From contig JAFLBX010000001.1 in NCBI GenBank assembly GCA_017303675.1, positions 1,375,970-1,439,969 of the forward strand: DNA of 64,000 bases, in the 5' to 3' direction. The notes under the pieces were generated by a model. It worked only from the letters and a program-made list of their open reading frames with translations. It did not search any database and was not told where the DNA came from. A program made the position numbers and the translations under genes. This DNA comes from Ignavibacteria bacterium. GTDB taxonomy: Bacteria > Bacteroidota > Ignavibacteria > Tepidaquicellales > OLB5. Positions 27,105 through 37,090 of the stretch are shown in pieces. The first letter of the stretch is position 1, and each line of letters starts with the position of its first letter.

Positions 27105-27229
27105 GTTAATTATTTTGTAAAAAATGAGTAACTAATATTCCTAATATACACAATATTAAAAAGATTGATTTAGCATTCAAAAAGCATTAAATTAAGATAT
27201 TATTCCAATTTATTTATATTATTACTAAA

Positions 27230-29665
27230 ATGAAAAGCTATAAAACTACTGTTTATTCTTTAACATTATTCGCTTTGTTAAGTATTACGGCTTATTTTTC
27301 TTTTAACGCATTTGTATTTAAAAATGAGAGTGTAACATCACTTTCTCCAAAGTATTCGCAGGTACGGATTTTTGCTACCAATGAAAATGATTTTCACAGA
27401 ATGAACGATGCAGGTCTTCATATAGACCATGCTAATTCAAAATTAGGACATTTTCTTGATGCATGGCTATCTGATTACGAGATAGGCCTGCTGATAAAGT
27501 CAGGGGTAAGTTATGAAATTCTGGTTGATGACTGGATGACATATTATAACTCACAGCCAAAGATGACCAATGCTGAAATAAATGACCAGATGATCCAGAC
27601 TTATGTTAAAGATAATATAACACATTCGATTTACGGCTCAATGGGCGGATACATGACATATAATGAGGTGGTTGCCAAGCTGGATTCAATGAGAATGTGG
27701 TACCCGCAGTTCATATCTGAAAAATTTTCTATAGGTACTACTTACGAAAACAGGAATATGTGGTGCGTAAGAGTCACCAACGGACCAAATGCTCCAACAG
27801 GCAGGCCTGAAGTATTGATGCATGCACTTATTCATGCGCGCGAGCCTGAAAGTATGGAAACACAGTTCTATTATATGTTCTGGCTATTTGAAAATTATAA
27901 TACTGATCCCATTGCCAGGTATATTCTAAATAACAGGGAAATTTACTGGATACCTGTATTTAATGCTGATGGATATGTACATAACCAGACAACAAATCCG
28001 AATGGTGGAGGAATGTGGAGAGCAAATAAACATTTGACAAGTCCGCCCAGCTTAACATGCGGACCGGTCGACCCGAACAGGAACTTCGGAACTTATCAGT
28101 TCTGGAATTCGCCAAACGGCGGTTCAAGCACCGATGCATGCAACGGAGGCCAGGGAACTTACCGGGGAACATTACCATTTTCTGAGCTTGAAACACAGAA
28201 CATAAAAGCGTTTGTAAATTCACGGAACTTTAAAACTGCATTCAGCGCACATACACACGGAAATCTGTTAATAAAACCCTGGTGCTGGCAGGATCCTGTA
28301 GGTACACCTGATGATGCGATATTTAATATTTTTCTTGCAGATATGAAAGCAGTTAACGGGTATACAACAGGATTTCCTTCACAGACAGTTGGTTACCAGG
28401 TTAGAGGCGGTACAGATGACTGGTATTACAATGACTCAGGGCATGCAAAAATTTTCAGTATAACCCCGGAAACCGGTACTAGCTTCTGGCCGGCACAAAA
28501 CCAGATAATACCATTGGCACAGGGGATGCTGCATGCTAATCAGTATATAGCACTTGTAGCTGGTCCGTATGTTAATTATATCAGTTCTAACTTCAACCAG
28601 TCATCTTATACACCGGGCAGCTCAGGCAGCTTTAAAGTCAGGTTCCGTAACAAGGGTGTAATGACCGCAAATAATACCAAAATAATTTTAACGCCGGCTA
28701 ATGCAAATGTTACAATCCCGACTCAGCAGCTTACCTATAACCTGGCTATGATGCAGCAGGATAGCGCAACATTCAATTTTACAGTCTCTGGTTCGGCTGC
28801 AAATAACTGTTACATACCCTGCTTTTTAACTATAAAGCAGGATACGGCAACAATTTATACACAGGGCGTATACATTCCTGTTGGTACACCAACCCCTACC
28901 GTAGTTTTGGATGATAATGCAGGTTCATTTGCCAACTGGACAGCAGGCGGAACAGCAACAACATGGAATACAACAACATTGCAGTCACATACTGCACCCA
29001 GCTCATTTTCTGAAAGTCCTTCAGGTAACTACCCTGCAAACTGTGATCTTCATATGACACTGACAACACCGCTGAATGTAAACACAAATCCTGTAGTAAC
29101 ACTTAGCTTCTGGCACCGTTATGCAACAGAGCTGGATTTTGATTACTGTAAAGTTGAAGTTTCCAGCGATGGCGGTTCAAACTGGCAGCTTGTTAAACAA
29201 TATACCGGTACTAATACTACATGGACTCAGCAGACATTTGATATTTCTCCGTATGCAAACGGTTCTACAAATTTAAAGGTCCGTTTCAGGCTTACCAGTG
29301 ATGCAGGATTGCAGGCTGACGGCTGGTATGTTGATGATATAAATATTTCCAAGTATTGTGTCAGTGCTATAACAGGAATTGGTATCAATAACGGCTTACC
29401 TGTAAATTTCTCACTTGAACAGAACTTTCCTAATCCGTTCAATCCTGCCACAGTTATTAAATACCAGCTGCCTAAATCCTCTTTTGTAAAATTGAAAGTA
29501 TATGATCTGCTTGGAAAAGAAGTAGCATCACTTATAAATTCACAAGTAGAAGCAGGTTATCACCAGGCTGAGTTCAATGGCAGCAATCTTTCAAGCGGTT
29601 TATATATTTATAAGCTTGAAACTGACGGATTTACGGATGTGAAGAAGATGATACTGGTAAAATAA
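27230..29665 (+). CDS. M14 zinc carboxypeptidase with T9SS sorting domain
   Basis: This 811-residue secreted metallopeptidase has a signal-anchor-like N-terminus (about 7-27) and a propeptide-like region up to about 130. The M14 domain carries zinc ligands H202 and E205 in HAREPE and H341 in SAHTHGN, the substrate-binding NRNFG segment, and catalytic Glu414 in ITPETG. Then come a CARDB-like beta domain (about 445-550), a jelly-roll or MAM-like domain ending in GWYVDDINIS, and a sorting domain (EQNFPNPFNPATV). It should trim C-terminal residues from extracellular peptides. A terminator and then a second secreted peptidase follow on the same strand. Confidence 0.92.
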   Translation: MKSYKTTVYSLTLFALLSITAYFSFNAFVFKNESVTSLSPKYSQVRIFATNENDFHRMNDAGLHIDHANSKLGHFLDAWLSDYEIGLLIKSGVSYEILVDDWMTYYNSQPKMTNAEINDQMIQTYVKDNITHSIYGSMGGYMTYNEVVAKLDSMRMWYPQFISEKFSIGTTYENRNMWCVRVTNGPNAPTGRPEVLMHALIHAREPESMETQFYYMFWLFENYNTDPIARYILNNREIYWIPVFNADGYVHNQTTNPNGGGMWRANKHLTSPPSLTCGPVDPNRNFGTYQFWNSPNGGSSTDACNGGQGTYRGTLPFSELETQNIKAFVNSRNFKTAFSAHTHGNLLIKPWCWQDPVGTPDDAIFNIFLADMKAVNGYTTGFPSQTVGYQVRGGTDDWYYNDSGHAKIFSITPETGTSFWPAQNQIIPLAQGMLHANQYIALVAGPYVNYISSNFNQSSYTPGSSGSFKVRFRNKGVMTANNTKIILTPANANVTIPTQQLTYNLAMMQQDSATFNFTVSGSAANNCYIPCFLTIKQDTATIYTQGVYIPVGTPTPTVVLDDNAGSFANWTAGGTATTWNTTTLQSHTAPSSFSESPSGNYPANCDLHMTLTTPLNVNTNPVVTLSFWHRYATELDFDYCKVEVSSDGGSNWQLVKQYTGTNTTWTQQTFDISPYANGSTNLKVRFRLTSDAGLQADGWYVDDINISKYCVSAITGIGINNGLPVNFSLEQNFPNPFNPATVIKYQLPKSSFVKLKVYDLLGKEVASLINSQVEAGYHQAEFNGSNLSSGLYIYKLETDGFTDVKKMILVK

Positions 29666-29687
29666 AAATAATATTTAATAATAATTT

Positions 29688-29722
29688 AAAAAGCCTGCTG
29701 TATTTAAAGCAGGCTTTTTATT
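29688..29722 (+). terminator. Rho-independent terminator
   Basis: A perfect 12-bp stem (29688-29699 with 29708-29719) and an 8-nt loop, with the T-run forming the end of the right arm. It separates the M14 and M43 peptidase genes, although the next ATG is only 23 nt further on. Confidence 0.9.
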
Positions 29723-29744
29723 AAAAAGAATCAGGAATTAAATT

Positions 29745-31712
29745 ATGACGAAACGAATTATTTTTACACTTTCCCTATTAGCCGTTATTATGATAACTGC
29801 TGTTTTTTTCAGAAGCAATGAATCGACTGTTTATTCTGACAGTGTACTCAATAATGTACAAAGCAATGTTAATAATATCAGGAGAACCTGCGGAGCAATG
29901 GAAGATCTTGAAATGCAGTACAAGCTGGATCCTTCATATAAAGACCGTATGGCTGAGATGGAAAAGTTTGTTGAAAAATTTGCGAAAGAACACAGCCATA
30001 AAGTTGGCGATAAAGTTGTAATTACAATTCCTGTTGTAGTTCATGTTGTATGGAATACACCCATACAGAATATATCCGATGATCAGGTACTTTCACAGAT
30101 AGATGTATTGAACAAGGATTTCAGAAGGCTGAATTCAGACACTGTTAACACACCGGCACCATGGAAATCACTTGGAGCGGACTGCCAAATAGAATTCAAA
30201 ATGGCAAGACGCGACCCCAACGGTAACCCGACACTCGGAATTACACGTACGCAAACAAGCGTAACTGAATTCGGGCAGAGCTCTTCACTGAAGTTCACTG
30301 CTTCAGGCGGACATGATGCATGGGATAGAGATAGATATTTAAACTTATGGGTCGCCAATTTAGGAAGCCAGCTTCTTGGTTATGCAACTTTCCCAGGCGG
30401 CAGCCCTGCCTTAGACGGTGTTGCAATAGGTTATAATTATTTTGGAACAGTTGGAACACTTTCTCCGCCCTATAATAAAGGCAGAACTGCAACTCACGAA
30501 GTGGGACACTGGCTGTGGCTTTACCATATATGGGGCGATGATAACGGTTCATGCGGGGGATCTGATCTGGTTGGTGATACACCAAACCAGGGTGCTGAAT
30601 ATTATGGATGTCCCGGGTATCCAACTGTGGATGCCTGTTCACCATCGGCACCCGGTGTGATGTTCATGAACTATATGGATTATACTGATGATGCATGTAT
30701 GAACCTATTTACCCAGGGACAGTTAACCAGAATAAATGCAGCTATAGGCGGACCGAGATTACCGCTTCAATCTTCAAATGGTCATATTGATATAAGCGGA
30801 ACACCACTATGCTCTTTTAAAGCAGATAGTTTATCAATACTTTACAATAATCCGGTACAGTTAAGAGATCAATCAGCAGGAATACCGACAAGCTGGCAAT
30901 GGACATTTGCAGGAGGCACTCCGCCTACCTCAACATCACAGAACCCAACAGTTACTTATGCAACACCCGGCTTATATACAGTTAAACTCAGGGTCTCTAA
31001 CAGCTTCGGCGCAGATTCGTTGACAAAAACTTCATATATAAGGGTTAGAGGAGCATCTTTAAATACTTTCAATGTTTTGAACCCGCCGACATTTACAAGG
31101 ATTGGTGTGAATTCCGGAGATACTTCAAAAGTTAATTTTTCATGGACAAAAAGCTCACAAAACAATACGGTTAATTATAAATTTAAATTAAGAAAAATCG
31201 GCGGTGCTGTTGATTATATATTCACTTCAAATTCAAACGGAATTGATTCTGTTGCCTCTGTGAGAAGAAGTCTTCTTGATTCAATTGCAGTTCAAATGGG
31301 GGTTACGGGTGATTCTGTTCGCTGCACATGGCGCGCATGGGCATATAACGGAATTGATTCACTGCAATCTGCAACATCGTTTATTGTTACCCTTGTCCGC
31401 TCACCGATTGGTATTCAGGTAATTTCATCTGAAATTCCGCAAAGGTTTGCATTATATAACAACTATCCGAATCCGTTCAACCCGGTTACAAATATTAATT
31501 TTGATATACCTAATATCAACGGAGATAAAAAAGTTCAGGTAGCTGTATATGATGTACTTGGCAATCTTGTTGAACTGATCGTAAACAAGGAGCTGACCGC
31601 AGGGAAATATTCGGTTGACTGGAATGCTGTAAATTATTCCAGCGGTATTTATTTTTACCGTATCACAGCAGGAAGCTTTACTGACACAAAAAAAATGATT
31701 TTAGTAAAATAA
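29745..31712 (+). CDS. M43 (pappalysin-like) metallopeptidase with PKD and T9SS sorting domains
   Basis: This 655-residue secreted protease has an N-terminal hydrophobic export segment and a propeptide to about 95. The M43 catalytic domain carries the long zinc motif HEVGHWLWLYH (H251, E252, H255, H261) and the Met-turn region MNYMDYTDDACM. A PKD domain spans about 355-440 (WQWTFAGGTPPTSTS...VTYATPGLYTVKLRV). An Ig-like domain and a sorting domain (YNNYPNPFNPVTN) follow. It probably cleaves extracellular proteins together with the M14 enzyme encoded just upstream. Confidence 0.93.
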   Translation: MTKRIIFTLSLLAVIMITAVFFRSNESTVYSDSVLNNVQSNVNNIRRTCGAMEDLEMQYKLDPSYKDRMAEMEKFVEKFAKEHSHKVGDKVVITIPVVVHVVWNTPIQNISDDQVLSQIDVLNKDFRRLNSDTVNTPAPWKSLGADCQIEFKMARRDPNGNPTLGITRTQTSVTEFGQSSSLKFTASGGHDAWDRDRYLNLWVANLGSQLLGYATFPGGSPALDGVAIGYNYFGTVGTLSPPYNKGRTATHEVGHWLWLYHIWGDDNGSCGGSDLVGDTPNQGAEYYGCPGYPTVDACSPSAPGVMFMNYMDYTDDACMNLFTQGQLTRINAAIGGPRLPLQSSNGHIDISGTPLCSFKADSLSILYNNPVQLRDQSAGIPTSWQWTFAGGTPPTSTSQNPTVTYATPGLYTVKLRVSNSFGADSLTKTSYIRVRGASLNTFNVLNPPTFTRIGVNSGDTSKVNFSWTKSSQNNTVNYKFKLRKIGGAVDYIFTSNSNGIDSVASVRRSLLDSIAVQMGVTGDSVRCTWRAWAYNGIDSLQSATSFIVTLVRSPIGIQVISSEIPQRFALYNNYPNPFNPVTNINFDIPNINGDKKVQVAVYDVLGNLVELIVNKELTAGKYSVDWNAVNYSSGIYFYRITAGSFTDTKKMILVK

Positions 31713-31737
31713 TTAACTTGCAGCATAGTTAAATTAC

Positions 31738-34278
31738 ATGCTGAAAAAAAGAATACTATTTATAATTTTATTGCTGTTAATACCGGTAATATTGTTCATC
31801 AATATTACCGGTACCGGTGATAACACCGCATCCGGAACAAAAGGTAAAATTCCCGGAGCGCCTGCAGAAGACTGGTTTGAAAAACAAAGAGCATTTCCTT
31901 ATGATGAAATTCCTGATAAAAAGCATACAGAAGCATTGAATTATGTTAAACAAATGCCTGTTTTTCAAGGCACACAGCCATTGCCATGGATTCCCGCAGG
32001 ACCAACTAATATAGAAGGCAGAATAACATCACTTGCTATACATCCTGCCAACCCGCAAATAGTTTATGCTGCAACAGCTAACGGCGGATTGTGGAAATCA
32101 ACCAACTTTTGCCAAAGCTGGGTAAGTGTATTTGATAATCAAAATACTTCTTCCATAGGTGCAATTGCAATTGACCCGCTGAACGGCGAAATTATTTATT
32201 GTGCTACCGGGGAAGCCAACTCACTCAGAAGCTACTACCCGGGCACTGGAGTTTATAAATCTACAAATGGCGGTAGCTCATGGAGCTACATAGGGCTGGA
32301 TAATACTTACAGCTTCGGCAATATTGTGATAAACCCGGTAAACACCCAAATTGTTTATGCGGCAGCAATAGGCTCAACCAGGAGAAAAAATACCGAAAGG
32401 GGAATTTACAGATCGTCAAATGGCGGTCTAACATGGAACCAGTCATTATATTTATCTGATTCCGTTGGCGCAATTGATGTGGCAATAGATCCCTTAAATC
32501 CCGATAAGCTATTCGCAGCAATGTGGGAAAGACAACGAAGGGAAGATTACATTAAATACGGCGGCCCTATGAGCGCGCTTTATATGACTACCAATGGCGG
32601 TATAAACTGGAGCGTTGTAAACGGAGGATTTCCTTCCAATGCAGCAGATCTTGGAAGAATTTCAATCGATATAAGCAGATCAAATCCGCAGGTAGTGTAT
32701 GCATTAACCGCATACTCAAATGGTAATACAAGAGGATTGTATAAATCAGTTAATGGAGGCTTAAACTGGAGCCTGGTTAACTCATCTGCAGCGGGATCAT
32801 CAAATTATGCATGGTTTAACCGGATTTGTAAAGTAAATCCCATAAATTCTGACCAGGTAATTTGCGGCGGATTGAATATGGAGCGCTCAACAAATGGCGG
32901 AACAACATTTTCCTCAATTTTTACATCACATGTTGACCAGCATGCTGTAGCTTTTTCAGTTTCAAATCCAAATTTTTTGGTATTCGGAAATGACGGAGGA
33001 GTTGATTATTCAACAAACGGCGGTGTTTCATGGCAGGAAAGCACTCAATTGCCCGTAACCCAGTTTTATGCGGGGGATATAGATAATAATAACCCCTCAT
33101 TAATTTTAGGCGGAACGCAGGATAACGGAACGCTTAGAACTACCGGTCCGGCAGGCAGCTGGCAATCAATTTATAGCGGCGATGGTTTTTACTGCCTTGT
33201 CGATTATACAAATTCTCAGAGAGTTTATGCATCATCGCAGAACGGTGGACTTGGGCGCTCTACAAACGGTGGCGCAAGTTTTACAGGAGCTACTTCTGGT
33301 CTCGACCTGACATACACAAACTGGATGACACCGTATGTAATGGATAAAAATAATCCACTGGTGTTGTATTGCGGTACTTATAAAATTCACAAATCAACAA
33401 ACGGTATGCAGAGCTGGACTGCAATCAGCCCTGATCTGACAAACGGGCATGTTCAGAACCTTGGTACTATCACAACGGTTGATGTGGCAAAATCAGACCC
33501 GAATGTGATCTACTGCGGAACGGATGACGCGAATGTGTGGGTTACAACCAATGGCGGAAGCAACTGGACAAAAATAAACAGCGGGCTGCCGTACAGGTGG
33601 ATAACAAGAGTTACAATTCACCCGGAGTTCGCCAACATATGTTATGTAACTTTATCGGGATACAAAACTGATTCAACCGGGGCGCATGTTTATAAAACGA
33701 CAAATTTCGGAGCATCATGGAGCTCAATCTCATCAAATCTGCCTAATGCACCGGTCAATGATATTCTTATCGATCCTGCTTTTTTATCCACATTATACCT
33801 CGCAACAGATGTTGGTGTAATGATCAGTACAAATGAAGGTGCAAACTGGTCTGTATATTCTTCTGGGATACCTTCAAATGTTCCATGTCACGATCTTACC
33901 CTGCATAACGGAACAAGAAAACTTGTGGTTTGGACCCATGGCCGAAGCGCTTTTTCTACTACTGTTAATCCGCTTGGTATTACAGTTCATAACGGAGTTC
34001 CTGAAAAATTCAGCTTATTTCAAAACTATCCCAACCCGTTTAATCCGATAACAACGATTAAATATTCCTTACCTCCAAATAATGGCAACGAAAATGATAT
34101 AAGCCTTCAGGTTTTTGATATTAGCGGCAGGCTTGCAGCTGTACTATTGCGTCAGAAACAATCCCCGGGTGTTTACGAGGTTACTTTTGATGCAGGTAAT
34201 ATGGCTAGCGGAATTTATTTTTACAGGCTTACAACAGGAACGGTCACCGAAACCCGTAAAATGCTTCTGGTTAAATAA
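31738..34278 (+). CDS. BNR/sortilin-type beta-propeller protein with T9SS sorting domain
   Basis: The 846-residue secreted protein has a hydrophobic N-terminal export segment (5-24) and a large propeller pair built from about ten Asp-box-like repeats S/T-T-N-G-G-x-S/T/N-W (KSTNGGSSW, RSSNGGLTW, MTTNGGINW, KSVNGGLNW, YSTNGGVSW, RSTNGGASF, VTTNGGSNW, KTTNFGASW, ISTNEGANW), resembling the VPS10/xyloglucanase-like superfamily. The sorting domain begins FQNYPNPFNPITT. Candidates are glycan binding or a GH74-like hydrolase; no catalytic pair can be confirmed by eye. It starts 25 nt after the M43 gene, so the two are probably one transcript. Confidence 0.87.
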   Translation: MLKKRILFIILLLLIPVILFINITGTGDNTASGTKGKIPGAPAEDWFEKQRAFPYDEIPDKKHTEALNYVKQMPVFQGTQPLPWIPAGPTNIEGRITSLAIHPANPQIVYAATANGGLWKSTNFCQSWVSVFDNQNTSSIGAIAIDPLNGEIIYCATGEANSLRSYYPGTGVYKSTNGGSSWSYIGLDNTYSFGNIVINPVNTQIVYAAAIGSTRRKNTERGIYRSSNGGLTWNQSLYLSDSVGAIDVAIDPLNPDKLFAAMWERQRREDYIKYGGPMSALYMTTNGGINWSVVNGGFPSNAADLGRISIDISRSNPQVVYALTAYSNGNTRGLYKSVNGGLNWSLVNSSAAGSSNYAWFNRICKVNPINSDQVICGGLNMERSTNGGTTFSSIFTSHVDQHAVAFSVSNPNFLVFGNDGGVDYSTNGGVSWQESTQLPVTQFYAGDIDNNNPSLILGGTQDNGTLRTTGPAGSWQSIYSGDGFYCLVDYTNSQRVYASSQNGGLGRSTNGGASFTGATSGLDLTYTNWMTPYVMDKNNPLVLYCGTYKIHKSTNGMQSWTAISPDLTNGHVQNLGTITTVDVAKSDPNVIYCGTDDANVWVTTNGGSNWTKINSGLPYRWITRVTIHPEFANICYVTLSGYKTDSTGAHVYKTTNFGASWSSISSNLPNAPVNDILIDPAFLSTLYLATDVGVMISTNEGANWSVYSSGIPSNVPCHDLTLHNGTRKLVVWTHGRSAFSTTVNPLGITVHNGVPEKFSLFQNYPNPFNPITTIKYSLPPNNGNENDISLQVFDISGRLAAVLLRQKQSPGVYEVTFDAGNMASGIYFYRLTTGTVTETRKMLLVK

Positions 34279-34336
34279 ATTAATAATTTTTAATTACCCC
34301 CTTTTATAATATAACATAGATTATTAAATTAAAAAT

Positions 34337-35512
34337 ATGAAAGGGAAGAATTACTTTAAATATATTTTCGCTGTTTATTTCTCTGTGAATATCTTTTTTA
34401 TTTTTACAGGGTGTTCAGGAATAACAGTAGATAAGGAAATAAAGGTAAGTCCTGATGACTGGATAATGGCCGGCGGCTCGCCTGACCAGCAAAATGTTTC
34501 AAAGTTTTCGCTTTCACCGCCGCTGAATTTAATGTGGGATTATAATATTGAAGGCGGAGTGGGACCGGCAGGAATTACAGCAAGCGATGCTGTTGTATTT
34601 GTAAATGCCTTACAGGGAGAGTTATTTACATTTGATGTTAATTCAGGCGGAAAAATTGGAAATTTAAAATTTCTCGGAAAAGATTGCAGTACTGCGCCAC
34701 TGGTAATGGGTAATAATGTAATATTTACATTTGCAGGAGAAAAAAAATATTCAATTGCATCATATGATCTAATAGCGGGAAAAATTAACTGGCGTAAAAA
34801 TTACGGGGATATTCAAACTTCCCCTATTTTGTATGATGGACACGTTTACTTCAGCAACCTGAACGGCAGTTTTTATAAAATTGAACCTGCAACCGGTAAA
34901 CTTTTGTGGAAATATTCTGCAAAATCACCAGTTCACTCAACCTGCGCAATCAGCGGTAATACTGCAGTTTTTGGAAATGATAAAGGAATAATTACGGCAG
35001 TGGATATTTCTTCAGGATCAGAAAAATGGAAGATTGAAACGGGCGGCCCGGTAATTTCAACAGCTCTTATTAATAACGGAACAGCTTATTTAGGCGGTGA
35101 TGATTCAAATTATTATTCTATTGATCTTGAAAGCGGTAAAGTAAACTGGAAAGTGAACCTGCATTCAAAGTTAATAGCAGGATCTGCAAATTATCAAAAT
35201 AGCAGTCTAATTACCGGTTGTGTAGATGGAAGCGTTTATTCGCTAAGCGCGGCAACCGGGGAAATTAAATGGAAAGCAGAAACTTACGGGGCAATTATAT
35301 CAAGCCCGGTTATCTCAGGTAATAATGTATATGTATCCTCATATGACAGTTATATTTATTCCATTGATGCTAATTCCGGGAAAATAATCTGGAAATATAT
35401 GCTTGAAAACAAAGTTAAAACTTCTCCGGTTATCTGGAAGGAATATTTATTTGTTGCAGCAGATGAAATTGTTTATTGTTTTACCAGTAGAAATGTTGAA
35501 AAGAAATTTTAA
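34337..35512 (+). CDS. PQQ-like beta-propeller lipoprotein
   Basis: This 391-residue lipoprotein (lipobox IFTGC near 23-27) has seven or so PQQ-type repeats of ~40 residues with the A-x-D-x-x-S/T-G-K-x-x-W pattern (TFDVNSGGKIGN, YDLIAGKINWRKN, KIEPATGKLLWKY, AVDISSGSEKWKI, SIDLESGKVNWKV, SLSAATGEIKWKA, SIDANSGKIIWKY). The layout is BamB-like, so a scaffold role at the outer membrane is possible, but real BamB identity is not shown. Its end overlaps the start of the PEGA-domain gene. Confidence 0.82.
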   Translation: MKGKNYFKYIFAVYFSVNIFFIFTGCSGITVDKEIKVSPDDWIMAGGSPDQQNVSKFSLSPPLNLMWDYNIEGGVGPAGITASDAVVFVNALQGELFTFDVNSGGKIGNLKFLGKDCSTAPLVMGNNVIFTFAGEKKYSIASYDLIAGKINWRKNYGDIQTSPILYDGHVYFSNLNGSFYKIEPATGKLLWKYSAKSPVHSTCAISGNTAVFGNDKGIITAVDISSGSEKWKIETGGPVISTALINNGTAYLGGDDSNYYSIDLESGKVNWKVNLHSKLIAGSANYQNSSLITGCVDGSVYSLSAATGEIKWKAETYGAIISSPVISGNNVYVSSYDSYIYSIDANSGKIIWKYMLENKVKTSPVIWKEYLFVAADEIVYCFTSRNVEKKF

Positions 35513-36068
35513 AGTAATATTAATTTTGTTCATTTTTCCTGTGCTTAACTATGCCCAGGAAATTGATTCTGCTTTGATAAATTATAATTTTATCAATTCA
35601 TCCCCGCAGAATGCCGAAGTATTTGTAAATGATAAAAGAATCGGCAGTACTCCTCTTTATTTTATGTGGGCAGATAGCTTGCTGCCTAAAATATTAAAAG
35701 TTAAGCTTAAAGGATATTTGGAAGAATCAGAAACTGTTACCGGTAATGAAGTTTACAGCAGAAACTTTCTTTTAAAGCCGGATGGCGGTTATCTGATCTC
35801 AAACCCGGTGAAAGAAGATAAACAAACATATTTTAAGGAGCCAAGGAAAGTATTTCCTGTAGTTATATCATCAGTAGTTACTGCTGTAAGCGGTGTAGCT
35901 GCATATTATTTCAAATCGAAAGCATCAGAGAACCAGAAAAATTATGATATATACGGGGATCCGGCGGAGCTTGATAAAAAACGTGATAATAATCTGCTGG
36001 GAAATCTTTCTATAATCGCTCTTCAGGCCGGGTTCGGAGCATTAATGTATTTTCTTTTCCTTGATTAA
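35493..36068 (+). CDS. PEGA-domain protein with a C-terminal membrane region
   Basis: This 191-residue protein has a signal peptide (MLKRNFKVILILFIFPVLNYAQ), one PEGA domain at about 30-90 (SSPQNAEVFVNDKRIGSTPLYF) and two hydrophobic stretches in the C-terminal half (VFPVVISSVVTAVSGVAAYY; LLGNLSIIALQAGFGALMYF). PEGA domains are often found in envelope-associated proteins and can bind sugars or peptides. ATG 35493 overlaps the PQQ gene by 20 nt, suggesting coupled translation; upstream in-frame starts would remove the signal peptide. Function is unknown. Confidence 0.78.
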   Translation: MLKRNFKVILILFIFPVLNYAQEIDSALINYNFINSSPQNAEVFVNDKRIGSTPLYFMWADSLLPKILKVKLKGYLEESETVTGNEVYSRNFLLKPDGGYLISNPVKEDKQTYFKEPRKVFPVVISSVVTAVSGVAAYYFKSKASENQKNYDIYGDPAELDKKRDNNLLGNLSIIALQAGFGALMYFLFLD

Positions 36069-36071
36069 TGA

Positions 36072-37088
36072 TTAGTTGAAGGAAATTCTTTTTGATATTT
36101 CCGCAAAGCTTGTATCATACCTGTACTGCACATTAAAATGGCCGCCGCTGAACTCTAAATGTGTATATTTAATTCCGTTTTGTTTCAGCTTTTCACAGAA
36201 TATTCTTGCACCTGCATGAAGCTTAAATTCATCCTTCACGCCGCAATCAACGTAAATATATTTCAGCTTTTTAAGGTTAGCCCTGTATTTATTTACTATT
36301 CTTACCGGGTCAAATTTCAGCCATTTATTCCATACTGAAGGTATTATTTCACCGGTATAGATGTCAAAAGGAAGGTCAAAATTATATTCCTTACGTTTTG
36401 GATTAGGGGAGTAACATGCTGACATTCCTATAGTATTAATTATATTATGGAAATCATTACCTTTTGGCTGTTTGTTGTTTATCTGTGTTTTTATAAAATT
36501 CTGAACTGCTTTGTGGCCTTTACCATATTTCTGAATAAGCACAATAAATTCCGCAAAGTGTTCCATGTAACAATATTCAAATGCAGAGTCACCTGAATGA
36601 GTTGCCATCAAGCCAAAGGTACCCGGGTTACGCATCGCAAGCCACATTGCGCCGTAACCGCCTGATGATTTACCTGCAATGCAGCGGGAAGCCGCTTTTG
36701 GAATTGTTCTGAAATTACTGTCAATAAAAGGAACAATTTCCTTAACCATATAATCTTCATACCTGCCTGTTGCAACGGAATTAACATACTGTGAACCCCC
36801 GTATTTTGTAAAGCAATCAGGCATTACAACTATCATTTCCTTTATAGCTTTTGTTTTGATAAGCCTGTCCATTCTTTGCTGAATGTTTTCTGAAAACGGG
36901 GTGAGATTCATATTAAGCGCGCCATAACCGGTAAACCCGGATATAAGGTACAATACTGGGAATTTTTTTGTCCCATTGAAATAAGAAGGTGGAAGATAAA
37001 CCAGTATTTTTCTTTTATAGGGGTCTTTAAGCGGGTTGTTCTTTAAAACGCTGCTTGAGTGATCAACTACTCTAACTTCACTTGACAT
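36072..37088 (-). CDS. Putative esterase (esterase D / antigen-85-like alpha/beta hydrolase)
   Basis: This 338-residue alpha/beta hydrolase has the nucleophile elbow GKSSGG (G-x-S-x-G) and family features KILVYLPPSYFN and FPVLYLISGFTG early in the chain, plus a late GGHFNVQY carrying the likely catalytic His. The acid is probably the Asp in YVDCGVKDEF. No signal peptide is seen, so it acts in the cytoplasm. Substrates of the family range from S-formylglutathione to acylated sugars and siderophores. It begins 2 nt after surE. Confidence 0.85.
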   Translation of the reverse strand: MSSEVRVVDHSSSVLKNNPLKDPYKRKILVYLPPSYFNGTKKFPVLYLISGFTGYGALNMNLTPFSENIQQRMDRLIKTKAIKEMIVVMPDCFTKYGGSQYVNSVATGRYEDYMVKEIVPFIDSNFRTIPKAASRCIAGKSSGGYGAMWLAMRNPGTFGLMATHSGDSAFEYCYMEHFAEFIVLIQKYGKGHKAVQNFIKTQINNKQPKGNDFHNIINTIGMSACYSPNPKRKEYNFDLPFDIYTGEIIPSVWNKWLKFDPVRIVNKYRANLKKLKYIYVDCGVKDEFKLHAGARIFCEKLKQNGIKYTHLEFSGGHFNVQYRYDTSFAEISKRISFN

Positions 37089-37090
37089 AA

